Under the pieces are notes generated by a model. The model did not search any database. It was not told the origin of the DNA and saw only the letters and a list, made by a program, of their open reading frames with translations. Position numbers and translations under genes: made by a program. Shown here piece by piece: positions 1 to 7,788 of a DNA stretch of 19,196 nucleotides. Position 1 is the first letter of the stretch. The number at the start of each line of letters is the position of its first letter. The DNA comes from an uncultured Burkholderiales bacterium (lineage in GTDB: Bacteria > Pseudomonadota > Gammaproteobacteria > Burkholderiales > Burkholderiaceae_C): assembly GCA_903926695.1 (NCBI GenBank), contig CAIYKK010000465.1, positions 1 to 19,196 of the forward strand. The letters run 5' to 3'.

Positions 1-179
1 AGGTCATGGCCATCAACCCGGCTGCTGGCACCAAGTTTGATCCGCACCAACACCAAGCCATCAGCGTGGTGCCCTCAGAGCTGGAGGCCAACACGGTCGT
101 CACGGTGCTGCAAAAAGGGTACTCCATTGCGGACCGCACCCTGCGTCCAGCACTTGTCACGGTAGCCGCACCAAAATAA
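1..179 (+). CDS. grpE: GrpE nucleotide exchange factor, C-terminal fragment
   Basis: The reading frame beginning at base 3 is open from the left edge and ends at TAA 177-179, giving the last 58 residues of a protein. The fragment contains VMAINP, then [10 protein letters not shown], then [21 protein letters not shown]. The pattern 'GY.. .DR.LRPA.V.V' is the hallmark of the GrpE C-terminal beta domain, the part that contacts the DnaK ATPase domain and drives ADP release. It lies 71 bp upstream of dnaK on the same strand, the usual grpE-dnaK-dnaJ order. The start and the long N-terminal helix are outside the window. Confidence 0.93.
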   Translation, partial: VMAINPAAGTKFDPHQHQAISVVPSELEANTVVTVLQKGYSIADRTLRPALVTVAAPK

Positions 180-187
180 TCGAATTC

Positions 188-211
188 ATGACTTGAAACC
201 GTTCAAGTCAT
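188..211 (+). other. Perfect stem-loop in the grpE-dnaK gap
   Basis: Bases 188-197 (ATGACTTGAA) and 202-211 (TTCAAGTCAT) are perfect inverted repeats around the 4-nt loop ACCG. The stem begins 9 nt after the grpE stop and ends 39 nt before the dnaK start. No T-run follows it, so it does not look like a simple intrinsic terminator. A role in mRNA processing or stability between grpE and dnaK is inference. Confidence 0.75.
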
Positions 212-250
212 CCGCAAGTTAAAAACATCTGAAATTCAAAGGAAAAAATC

Positions 251-2188
251 ATGGGAAGAATTATTGGTATTGATCTGGGCACCACCAACAGCTGCGTTTC
301 CATCATGGAAGGCAACACGCCCCGCGTCATTGAAAACTCCGAAGGCGCACGCACCACCCCGTCCATCGTGGCTTACCTGGAAGGCGGCGATGTGCTGGTC
401 GGCGCCTCGGCCAAGCGCCAGGCTGTCACCAACCCGAAGAACACGCTGTACGCCGTCAAGCGCCTGATTGGCCGCAAGTTCGGTGAAAAAGAAGTGCAAA
501 AAGACATCGACCTGATGCCTTACGCCATCGTCCCCGCCGACAACGGCGACGCCTGGGTTGAAGTGCGCGGCAAAAAGCTCTCCGCTCAGCAAGTCAGCGC
601 CGACATTCTCGGCAAGATGAAGAAAACCGCCGAAGACTACCTCGGCGAGCCAGTCACGGAAGCCGTCATCACGGTGCCCGCGTATTTCAACGACGCCCAG
701 CGCCAAGCCACCAAAGACGCTGGCCGCATTGCCGGTCTGGATGTCAAGCGCATCATCAACGAGCCTACCGCTGCGGCGCTGGCTTTCGGCCTGGACAAGC
801 AGGAAAAGGGCGACCGAAAGATCGCCGTGTATGACCTGGGCGGCGGCACGTTCGACATCTCCATCATCGAAATCGCCGATGTGGACGGCGAAAAGCAGTT
901 TGAAGTGCTGTCCACCAACGGCGACACCTTCCTCGGCGGCGAAGACTTCGACCAGCGCATCATCGACTTCATCATCGACGAGTTCAAAAAGGACTCTGGC
1001 GTCAACCTGAAGAACGACGTGCTGGCCCTGCAGCGCCTGAAAGAAGCAGCTGAAAAGGCCAAGATCGAGTTGTCCAACAGCGCGCAAACCGACATCAACC
1101 TGCCTTACATCACGGCAGACGCGTCCGGCCCAAAGCACCTGAATATCAAGCTGACCCGCGCCAAGCTGGAAGCACTGGTCGATGAGCTGATCGAGCGCAC
1201 GATTGCGCCCTGCCGCATGGCGATCAAGGACGCTGGCGTCAGCGTCGGCGATATCCAGGACGTGATTCTGGTCGGCGGCATGACGCGCATGCCCAAGGTG
1301 CAGGAAAAGGTCAAGGAATTCTTCGGCAAGGAGCCGCGCAAGGACGTGAACCCCGATGAAGCCGTGGCTGTCGGCGCCGCGATTCAGGGCCAGGTGCTGT
1401 CCGGCGACCGCACCGACGTGCTGCTGCTGGACGTGACCCCGCTGTCGCTGGGCATCGAAACGATGGGCGGCGTGATGACCAAGATGATCAAGAAGAACAC
1501 GACGATTCCCACGAAGTTCGCGCAAACCTTCTCGACCGCCGAAGACAACCAGCCCGCCGTGACCATCAAAGTGTTTCAGGGCGAGCGCGAAATTGCCTCG
1601 GGCAACAAGGCGCTGGGCGAGTTCAACCTCGAAGGCATCCCGCCAGCCGCACGCGGCACGCCGCAAATCGAAGTGTCGTTCGACATCGACGCCAACGGCA
1701 TTCTGCACGTCGGCGCAAAAGACAAGGGCACGGGCAAGGAAAACAAGATCACCATCAAGGCCAATTCGGGCCTGTCCGAAGCTGAAATCCAGCAGATGGT
1801 GAAAGACGCCGAACTGAACGCCGCCGCCGACAAAGAAAAAGTCGAATTCGTACAAGCGAAAAACAGCGCCGAAGCGATGGTCCACAGCGTGAAAAAATCG
1901 CTGACCGAGTACGGCGATAAGCTCGACGCAGCTGAAAAAGCCAAGATCGAAGCCGCCATCAAGGACATGGAAGAAGCCTTGAAGAGCGACGACAAGGCCG
2001 CCATCGAAGCCAAGAACGAAGCGCTGATGTCCGCGAGCCAGAAGCTGGGCGAAAAAATGTACGCTGACATGCAATCGTCGCAAGCAGGCGACGCCGCCGC
2101 TGGCCCAGCTGGCGCTGAAAAAGCCCACGCCAAGCCCGCCGACGACAATGTGGTCGATGCCGAAGTCAAGGAAGTCAAAAAGGGCTGA
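251..2188 (+). CDS. dnaK: Molecular chaperone DnaK (Hsp70)
   Basis: This is a full-length Hsp70 of 645 residues, an ATP-driven cytoplasmic chaperone that folds client proteins with DnaJ and GrpE. The N-terminus reads [16 protein letters not shown], the phosphate-1 loop of the actin-like ATPase domain. [13 protein letters not shown] (about 195-207) is the phosphate-2 motif and VGGMTRMP (about 343-350) the adenosine region. The interdomain linker [15 protein letters not shown] is near residues 390-405. The substrate-binding domain and a Lys/Glu/Ala-rich helical lid follow, with a charged C-terminus ending [16 protein letters not shown] about 7 nt before the ATG is the ribosome-binding site. Located between grpE and dnaJ, it is expected to be heat inducible, but no convincing sigma-32 promoter was seen in the 71-bp gap. 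Confidence 0.99.
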   Translation: MGRIIGIDLGTTNSCVSIMEGNTPRVIENSEGARTTPSIVAYLEGGDVLVGASAKRQAVTNPKNTLYAVKRLIGRKFGEKEVQKDIDLMPYAIVPADNGDAWVEVRGKKLSAQQVSADILGKMKKTAEDYLGEPVTEAVITVPAYFNDAQRQATKDAGRIAGLDVKRIINEPTAAALAFGLDKQEKGDRKIAVYDLGGGTFDISIIEIADVDGEKQFEVLSTNGDTFLGGEDFDQRIIDFIIDEFKKDSGVNLKNDVLALQRLKEAAEKAKIELSNSAQTDINLPYITADASGPKHLNIKLTRAKLEALVDELIERTIAPCRMAIKDAGVSVGDIQDVILVGGMTRMPKVQEKVKEFFGKEPRKDVNPDEAVAVGAAIQGQVLSGDRTDVLLLDVTPLSLGIETMGGVMTKMIKKNTTIPTKFAQTFSTAEDNQPAVTIKVFQGEREIASGNKALGEFNLEGIPPAARGTPQIEVSFDIDANGILHVGAKDKGTGKENKITIKANSGLSEAEIQQMVKDAELNAAADKEKVEFVQAKNSAEAMVHSVKKSLTEYGDKLDAAEKAKIEAAIKDMEEALKSDDKAAIEAKNEALMSASQKLGEKMYADMQSSQAGDAAAGPAGAEKAHAKPADDNVVDAEVKEVKKG

Positions 2189-2215
2189 CCTTGGGCTGGC
2201 CGCAGCTAGCGCGAG

Positions 2216-2251
2216 AGCGGAAACCAGGAGCGATCCCGGATTTCCGCTTTT
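2216..2251 (+). terminator. Terminator/attenuator-like hairpin after dnaK
   Basis: AGCGGAAA (2216-2223) pairs exactly with TTTCCGCT (2241-2248). The stem runs into a T-rich tract (TTTTGTGTTTTATTTTT, from 2247). This is the form of an intrinsic terminator, 27 nt after the dnaK stop and about 110 nt before dnaJ. As dnaJ has no obvious strong promoter of its own in the gap, it is probably a partial terminator that lowers dnaJ relative to dnaK. That reading is inference. Confidence 0.7.
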
Positions 2252-2286
2252 GTGTTTTATTTTTCCCAAAAGTCAGGCTTCACGCA

Positions 2287-2327
2287 GCGCCCGGTCAACA
2301 GGTTTTCCTCCCCTGTTGGCCGGGCGC
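2287..2327 (+). other. Long 16-bp stem-loop just upstream of dnaJ
   Basis: GCGCCCGGTCAACAGG (2287-2302) pairs with CCTGTTGGCCGGGCGC (2312-2327). This gives 15 Watson-Crick pairs and one G-T pair around a 9-nt pyrimidine-rich loop (2303-2311). It ends 34 nt before the dnaJ ATG. There is no T-run, so it is not a canonical terminator. It could be a processing or stability element in the dnaK-dnaJ mRNA, or a chromosomal palindromic repeat. Confidence 0.8.
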
Positions 2328-2361
2328 CCCAACCCGACGCTAACCAGACTCCTGACCAGAC

Positions 2362-3498
2362 ATGGCCAAAAAAGACTATTACGACACGCTGGGCGTTCCC
2401 AAAAACGCCAACGATGAAGACATCAAAAAAGCCTACCGCAAGCTGGCAATGAAACACCACCCTGACCGCAATCAGGGTGACAGTTCCAAGGTGTCCGAAG
2501 AAAAATTCAAAGAGGCCAAAGAGGCCTACGAGATGCTGTCGGACGCGCAAAAGCGCGCGGCCTACGACCAGTATGGCCATGCGGGCGTCGATCCCAACCG
2601 GGGCGGCGGCCACGGCGCGGAAGGTTTTGGCGGCTTTGCCGAGGCCTTTGGCGATATTTTTGGTGATGTGCTCAACGGCCAGCGCGGCGGTCAGCAGGGC
2701 GGGCGCCAGGTGTACCGGGGCGGCGATCTGAGCTACGCGATGGAAGTCACGCTCGAAGAAGCGTCCACCGGCAAAGATGCGCAAATCCGCATTCCAAGCT
2801 GGGACAACTGCAGCACCTGCCAGGGCAGCGGCGCCAAGCCCGGCACCAAGGCGATCACCTGCACCACCTGCCACGGCCACGGCGTGGTGCAGATGCGCCA
2901 GGGTTTCTTCAGCGTGCAGCAAACCTGCCCGCAGTGCCGGGGCACCGGCAAGCTGATTCCCTCGCCCTGCGTGGCCTGCCACGGCGTGGGCAAAACCAAA
3001 ACCACCAAAACGCTGGAAGTCAAAATCCCGTCCGGCATTGACGACGGCATGCGCATCCGCTCGACCGGCAACGGCGAACCCGGCACCAACGGCGGTCCGC
3101 CGGGCGACCTGTACATCGAAATCCGGCTGAAAAAGCACGAAATTTTCGAGCGCGATGGCGATGATCTGCACTGCGCCGTACCGATCAGCTTCACCACTGC
3201 CGCGCTGGGCGGGGAAATCGACGTGCCAACGCTGGCGGGCAAAGCGGCCATCGACATTCCCGAAGGCACGCAAGCGGGCAAGCAGTTCCGCCTGCGCGGC
3301 AAGGGTATCAAAGGCGTGCGCTCCAGCTATCCGGGCGATTTGTATTGCCACGTCACGGTGGAAATTCCGGTCAAGCTGACCGAGCACCAGCGCAAGCTGC
3401 TCAAGGAGCTGGACGAGTCGATCAAAAAAGGCGGCGCCAAGCATTCACCCAGCGAAGACGGCTGGACCGACAAGCTGAAAAACTTTTTCAGCCCCTGA
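2362..3498 (+). CDS. dnaJ: Chaperone DnaJ (Hsp40)
   Basis: This is a class I DnaJ of 378 residues, the co-chaperone that delivers clients to DnaK and stimulates its ATPase. The J domain (1-70) carries the essential HPD at 33-35. A Gly/Phe-rich linker (about 78-121) follows. The zinc-finger domain spans about 150-210 with four CxxCxGxG repeats, Cys pairs 150/153, 167/170, 189/192 and 203/206, all intact. The C-terminal client-binding and dimerisation domain completes the protein. It lies 173 bp after dnaK on the same strand. The Shine-Dalgarno sequence before the ATG is weak, so translation may depend on the mRNA structure upstream. Its stop is only 9 bp from the convergent DUF1501 gene, with no clear terminator between them. 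Confidence 0.98.
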   Translation: MAKKDYYDTLGVPKNANDEDIKKAYRKLAMKHHPDRNQGDSSKVSEEKFKEAKEAYEMLSDAQKRAAYDQYGHAGVDPNRGGGHGAEGFGGFAEAFGDIFGDVLNGQRGGQQGGRQVYRGGDLSYAMEVTLEEASTGKDAQIRIPSWDNCSTCQGSGAKPGTKAITCTTCHGHGVVQMRQGFFSVQQTCPQCRGTGKLIPSPCVACHGVGKTKTTKTLEVKIPSGIDDGMRIRSTGNGEPGTNGGPPGDLYIEIRLKKHEIFERDGDDLHCAVPISFTTAALGGEIDVPTLAGKAAIDIPEGTQAGKQFRLRGKGIKGVRSSYPGDLYCHVTVEIPVKLTEHQRKLLKELDESIKKGGAKHSPSEDGWTDKLKNFFSP

Positions 3499-3507
3499 CC
3501 GCGCCAC

Positions 3508-4977
3508 TCAAACCATGAAGCCCAGATTCGTCGGGTAATCGGGCCGGTTTGCGGCGGCGCCAAAGTTTTTCAGGTTGGGCAGGATGCCCGCCAGTTCGGT
3601 GTCGGCGACGCCGAACCATTTGGCCAACGTGGCGGCGTACTGGTCCACCGACGTGCGCGGCAGCAGCCGCCCTTGGCCGACATGCCACTGGTCTTGCGCG
3701 GCGCTGGTGTTGCCCACGCTGACCGGCGGCGCTTCGCCGTAAAACGCTTTGCCCTTGACCGCGCCGCCAACCATGAAATGGTGGCCGCCCCAGCCGTGAT
3801 CCGAGCCGTCGCCGTTGGAAGTCAGCGTGCGGCCAAAGTCAGACGCCGTGAACGTCGTGACCTGATTGGCCACGCCGAGCGCCACCGTCGCGTTGTAAAA
3901 CGCCGTCATCGCGCTACTGACCATGCCGAGCTGGCCGGACTGCTGGGCGATCAGGTTGTCGTGCAGATCAAAACCGCTCAGCGACACAAAAAACACCTGC
4001 CGCTTCAGCCCGAGACTGGTGCGCGCCGCAATCATGCGCGCCACCACCTTGAGCTGGTCGGCCAGATTGTTCGACGCAGGAAAGGCGTTGAACGGCGCAT
4101 TCGTCGCCGGGAAAGGCGTCAGCGCGTTGCCCACCGTGTTGCCAGCGGTGATGGCGCGTTTGGTGACGCGGTTGTATTCTTTTTCCAGCATGTGGCTGCG
4201 GGTCTGCTGGATGATTTGCGACATCACGGTGCTGGCATCTGGCGAGCCGTACAAATCCGTCAGGGCGTTGATCTTGACGGCGCCATTCAGCCCCATTTGA
4301 TAAGCCAGCGCCGCGTCGCCCGGCAAAAAGGCGGCATTGCCGGTGACCGAAATGCAGGTGAACAGCGAATTCGTGCCGTTCGGCGCCAGCGCCAAGTCGC
4401 CGATGTTGCCGCCCCAGCCAACGCTCGCGCCCTCGGGCGAGGACGACTGCCAGATCGACTGCTGATCGTTGTGCGAAAACAGCTTGGGCGGCAGCGGGTA
4501 CAGCGTGCGGTTGCTGCCCGCATACTGGGCGCGCGTCAGCGGCACACGCAGCGGCCCGACGTTGAGCTGCACGGCGGCGTGTCCGGCGTTGAACAGCCCC
4601 GCCAGCCCCGTCATGGCCGGATGCAGCGCGTACTGGCGCCCGCCGGGCAGCGCTGTGGTCGGTTTGAGCAGCGTCGTGGCCAGACTGGCTTTGCCCAGCG
4701 CAATGCCGCTAGCGCTCTGGCCCGCCCCGCCGCCGCGCACGGCGTGGTAAATGTTGTAGCTCGGATCGTCGTAGGTCACGACGGTGTTGGCGTAATCGTT
4801 GCCGCCGTAGAGGAAAACGCACACCAGCGCCTTGTAGTCGGTGGCGTTGAAAGCGGCGGCCTCGCCCATCGCGGCGAGATTGAGCGCCAGCGGCAGCGCC
4901 GTGCCGGTCATGGCGAGTTGGCCTGCGCGGCGCAGAAAGGCGCGGCGGCTGTGATTGTCGGGCTGGTTGGAATACAT
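3508..4977 (-). CDS. DUF1501 family protein with Tat signal
   Basis: This 489-residue protein is of the DUF1501 family (PF07394), which is related to the alkaline phosphatase/sulfatase fold. Its biochemical role is not established. The start at 4977 gives a twin-arginine signal, SRRAFLRRAG (10-19), followed by a hydrophobic segment and a likely cut near GEAAA (39-43). This indicates export in folded form, possibly with a bound metal. AGAGG precedes the ATG, and an upstream ATG at 5148 would place the Tat motif too far inside. Family-type motifs are VCVFLYGGND (52-61) near the mature N-terminus and FGRTLTSNGDGSDHGWGGHH in the C-terminal half, rich in Asp and His that could bind metal. It starts 11 nt after the DUF1800 gene, the usual partner, so the two form one operon. 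Confidence 0.9.
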   Translation of the reverse strand: MYSNQPDNHSRRAFLRRAGQLAMTGTALPLALNLAAMGEAAAFNATDYKALVCVFLYGGNDYANTVVTYDDPSYNIYHAVRGGGAGQSASGIALGKASLATTLLKPTTALPGGRQYALHPAMTGLAGLFNAGHAAVQLNVGPLRVPLTRAQYAGSNRTLYPLPPKLFSHNDQQSIWQSSSPEGASVGWGGNIGDLALAPNGTNSLFTCISVTGNAAFLPGDAALAYQMGLNGAVKINALTDLYGSPDASTVMSQIIQQTRSHMLEKEYNRVTKRAITAGNTVGNALTPFPATNAPFNAFPASNNLADQLKVVARMIAARTSLGLKRQVFFVSLSGFDLHDNLIAQQSGQLGMVSSAMTAFYNATVALGVANQVTTFTASDFGRTLTSNGDGSDHGWGGHHFMVGGAVKGKAFYGEAPPVSVGNTSAAQDQWHVGQGRLLPRTSVDQYAATLAKWFGVADTELAGILPNLKNFGAAANRPDYPTNLGFMV

Positions 4978-4988
4978 AGAAAAGCCTC

Positions 4989-6827
4989 TTATTTCTGAAT
5001 CAGGTATTCGGCTGAGGCCATGACCAGCAACACCGCCGTGGCAATGCGGTCGAGCTTGGCGTTGTCGCTGCTGGCGGCGGTGACCGGCTTTTTGTTGAGC
5101 GCGCCGACGATCAGCGTCTGCGTGGCCGCCGACAGCCGCCCCGCGCACAGCACGAGGCCCAGATGCGCCACCAGCGTGGTCGCGTTGGTGACGCGCAGCT
5201 TTTCCTGGGCATACCCGGCGGTTACATCGGTGACGTAAGGGCCGTCATAAGCGGCCTGTGGCACGCTGGGTTTGGGGCAATAAATGCCCCAGCGGATGAC
5301 GGTTTCCATGTAGTTCAGGTAGCTGGCGACGGTGGTTTCACTCACCAGCTGGAACTCGGGCGCGGGCGTTTTGGCGAGCGCCATCGCCGTGCCGGGCGGC
5401 ACAAAACCGGGCCGGAAAAAATTAAACACCGAGGGCGACTGCAGCGGGCTTTGGCCCAGATGGAGATCGGCGCTGCTGGTGTTGAGAATTTTCCAGCTAC
5501 CCGCCGCCGACGCCGCGCCAAACGTGCGCGCCCACTGGAGCACGCGCAGGATAGGCTCGCGCAGCTTGCCCGAGCGCAGATCGCTCATCGTGGCTGCGCC
5601 GCGTGCGTCGTCGTCGAGCACGATGGCCGACCACACGGCGCGCAGGTCGCCGCGCACGCCCGCGCCGTTGTTGTTGAACTTGGCGGCGACGCGGCTTACA
5701 TAGGCCGGGCTGGGGTTGCTCGTCACCAGCCGCTGAATCATCTGTTTGGCAAAAAACGGCCCGACGTTGGGGTGCTTGAACAAGGTGTCCAGCGCCGTTT
5801 TCAGCGCGGTGGCGCCCGGCGTGTTGGCCGGAACGGTGACGCCCAGAAAGGTGGCGGCCAGCGTCGAGTGCAGGCTGGTATTGAGCACCATCGGCTTGCG
5901 GGCGAACGTGCGCGAGGGGATTTTCCAGGTGCCATCCGCACTGTAGTAACTCACGCCATCGGAGGTGTCAAAGTCGTAGCCGGTGAAGACTCGCGCCAGA
6001 TTGCTCACGTCCGACTGGGTGTAGGTTTCAATCGGTTTGCCGCTGGCATCCAACTTGAGCGAGCCGTCCAGATTGAGCTTGTACAGCCCGATGGTGAACA
6101 GCTGCATCACCTCGCGGGCGAAGTTTTCATCGGGCACGCGGCCGGTGCTGGCGTTTTCTTTCTGGTTGCCTTTGGTGTTCAGGTAAAAACCCATCGCCGG
6201 GTGCAGCGCGACGGCTTCAAGCAGCTGGCGAAAGTTGCCAAAGGCGTTTTTCACCAGCGTGTCCCAGTAATGCGTGTAGGCGTGCGCCCGCCAGTCAAAA
6301 TCGGCGGACTGCATGGACACCACAAACAGCTCGGACAACGCCAGCGCGATGCGCCTGCGCATCATGTCCGGGCCGCTCATGAGCTGCTTCCAGATCATGA
6401 AGTCGGCCTGATAAGTCTTGAGGTGATAGTCGTTGCCATCGAAGTTGCCGTAACCGCGTGATTCGAGCCAGTCCCAGCCGGTCGGCCCCAGCGGCGCGGC
6501 ATATTGATTATTTAGCCACTGGACGTAGCTGACCTGGCGCAGCGCGGCAATCTCGGCGCGTGTGGAGGAAAATTGCGCCTGCTGCAGAAAGCGCGCTGCC
6601 TCGGCGTCGCTGGCGGGCGTGGCGTTCAGCGCCAAATCGGCCATGACCTGGCTGGTGGGACCATCGGCGCTGGCGCTATCGCTCTCGCTGGGGGCATCGC
6701 CGCCGCCGCAGGCCGTGAGCAGGGCCGTGGCGGCCAGCGCGGCAGCGGTTTTGGTATCCGCAACAGGTCCGCCAGCGGCGGGGGCTTGCGGGAGATTGTT
6801 GCAATCGTTTGGTTCTGTGGCGAGCAT
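4989..6827 (-). CDS. DUF1800 family protein, probable lipoprotein
   Basis: This 612-residue protein belongs to the DUF1800 family (PF08811), whose function is not established. Recognisable segments are ALSELFVVS, then NFAREVMQLFTIGLY and TYTQSDVSNLARVFTGYDF in the central part. The N-terminus has a short hydrophobic stretch ending LLTAC (36-40) and then GGG, which matches a lipobox and predicts a lipid-anchored Cys40. The start at 6827 is preferred because AGAGGA lies 7 nt upstream. An ATG at 6866 has a poorer site. The leader before the hydrophobic part is unusually long and weakly basic, so the true start is not certain. DUF1501 follows after 11 nt, and btuD lies 73 nt upstream on the same strand. 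Confidence 0.9.
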   Translation of the reverse strand: MLATEPNDCNNLPQAPAAGGPVADTKTAAALAATALLTACGGGDAPSESDSASADGPTSQVMADLALNATPASDAEAARFLQQAQFSSTRAEIAALRQVSYVQWLNNQYAAPLGPTGWDWLESRGYGNFDGNDYHLKTYQADFMIWKQLMSGPDMMRRRIALALSELFVVSMQSADFDWRAHAYTHYWDTLVKNAFGNFRQLLEAVALHPAMGFYLNTKGNQKENASTGRVPDENFAREVMQLFTIGLYKLNLDGSLKLDASGKPIETYTQSDVSNLARVFTGYDFDTSDGVSYYSADGTWKIPSRTFARKPMVLNTSLHSTLAATFLGVTVPANTPGATALKTALDTLFKHPNVGPFFAKQMIQRLVTSNPSPAYVSRVAAKFNNNGAGVRGDLRAVWSAIVLDDDARGAATMSDLRSGKLREPILRVLQWARTFGAASAAGSWKILNTSSADLHLGQSPLQSPSVFNFFRPGFVPPGTAMALAKTPAPEFQLVSETTVASYLNYMETVIRWGIYCPKPSVPQAAYDGPYVTDVTAGYAQEKLRVTNATTLVAHLGLVLCAGRLSAATQTLIVGALNKKPVTAASSDNAKLDRIATAVLLVMASAEYLIQK

Positions 6828-6880
6828 GCCCGTCCTCTTTGAAAATGATGAGGGCGCGTCATGCACCGCTCAGCTTCAGA

Positions 6881-6893
6881 TTACAGCATGTAA
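6881..6893. promoter_or_regulatory. Dyad upstream of the DUF1800 gene, possible operator
   Basis: TTACAGCATGTAA is a 13-bp dyad with perfect TTACA/TGTAA arms around GCA. It lies 54 bp before the DUF1800 start and 8 bp after the btuD stop, the right position for a regulator binding site or promoter element. No regulator family is assigned, and a short AT-rich dyad can arise by chance. Confidence 0.35.
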
Positions 6894-6900
6894 CCAGCCG

Positions 6901-7788
6901 CTAGATTCTGGGCAAAGCGACCCATTGGCCCGCGAGCTGGTGAACGGCAATGCGCTGGCCAAACACCTGTTCAAGGGCGCGGTGCGTGGCCGCGTCGGCG
7001 CAGCCGCCCTGGTGCATGACGCGGCCCTGCGCCATCACTACCAGCGCGTCGGCCTGCAGCGCCAGCGAGATTTCATGCAGCACGCTGATGACGGTTTTTC
7101 CTTCGGCGACCAGTGCGCGCACGCTCAAGAGCCAGTCGGTTTGGTGCGGCGGGTCGAGGTTGGCCAGCGGCTCGTCCATGAGCAGCACCTGCGCCTCGAC
7201 GGCCAGCGCACGCGCCAGCAGCACGCGCTGGCGTTCGCCGCCCGAGAGCTGGCCGAGCGGGCGCTCGCGCCAGTCCCAGGCCTGGGTGGCGCGCAGGGCG
7301 CGTTCGACGGCGGCGTGGTCGGCTCTGCTCGCGGGCGCCAGCCAGACTTGATGCGGCAGCCGGCCCAGCATCGCCACGTCATAGACGGTCAGATCGTCGG
7401 CGCTGCTTTCGTTCTGGCCCAACCAGGACAGTTGTTGCGCACGTTCGCGCCCGCGCCAGTCGGCCAGCGGGCGGCCCAGCAGCGCCACTTCGCCGCTGTG
7501 CGGCAAAAGTCCGGCCAGCACTTTTAATAACGTGGATTTACCCGCGCCGTTGGGGCCGACGATGCTGGTCCAGCGCGCCTGTGGGAGGGCCAGCGAAATG
7601 CCGTGCAGCACCTCTTGCCCGCCCAGGCTGGCGCTGACGGCGCGGGTTTCGATGGCGATGGCTACGTCACCGTTAGGTATGGAAATTTCAGTCATCACAG
7701 GGAAAACAGTTTTGTCTATCCGAGGAGAAGCCAAGATTTCCACCACAGCACCGTGCGGCGGGGCTGACGGCGGCATGGTCAAACTCAT
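6901..7788 (-). CDS. btuD: Cobalamin ABC transporter ATP-binding protein (BtuD-type)
   Basis: This 295-residue ABC ATPase of the iron/B12 (FecE/BtuD) family powers corrinoid import through the BtuC-type permease. All key motifs are present: Walker A GPNGAGKST (78-86), Q-loop near QNESS (125-129), signature LSGGE (181-185), Walker B VLLMDE (201-206) and the switch His238 in VLHEIS. The start at 7788 overlaps the permease stop by four bases (ATGA), which supports translational coupling. An ATG at 7695 would trim 31 residues that precede the conserved domain, but it has no better ribosome-binding site. The specificity for B12 rather than iron-siderophore is inferred from cobU, btuB and the cobalamin riboswitch in the same cluster. 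Confidence 0.92.
   Translation of the reverse strand: MSLTMPPSAPPHGAVVEILASPRIDKTVFPVMTEISIPNGDVAIAIETRAVSASLGGQEVLHGISLALPQARWTSIVGPNGAGKSTLLKVLAGLLPHSGEVALLGRPLADWRGRERAQQLSWLGQNESSADDLTVYDVAMLGRLPHQVWLAPASRADHAAVERALRATQAWDWRERPLGQLSGGERQRVLLARALAVEAQVLLMDEPLANLDPPHQTDWLLSVRALVAEGKTVISVLHEISLALQADALVVMAQGRVMHQGGCADAATHRALEQVFGQRIAVHQLAGQWVALPRI

Noticed and set aside
192..198. CTTGAAA as a sigma-32 -35 box before dnaK
   Set aside because: No CCCCAT-type -10 follows at the right distance, and the bases are part of a perfect hairpin.
236..2269. 677-codon open frame antisense to dnaK
   Set aside because: It mirrors the GC-rich third codon positions of dnaK, shows no recognisable motif and has His/Phe/Gly-rich composition. 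dnaK on the other strand is certain.
2257..3444. 395-codon open frame antisense to dnaJ
   Set aside because: This is a shadow frame of dnaJ with no domain pattern or ribosome-binding site.
3499..3507. Missing genes or terminator in the dnaJ-DUF1501 gap
   Set aside because: The gap is only 9 bp between convergent stops, and no stem with a T-run was found there.
3673..6461. Long plus-strand frames across the DUF1501 and DUF1800 genes
   Set aside because: They are Arg/Gln/His-rich shadows, whereas the minus-strand frames carry family motifs and export signals.
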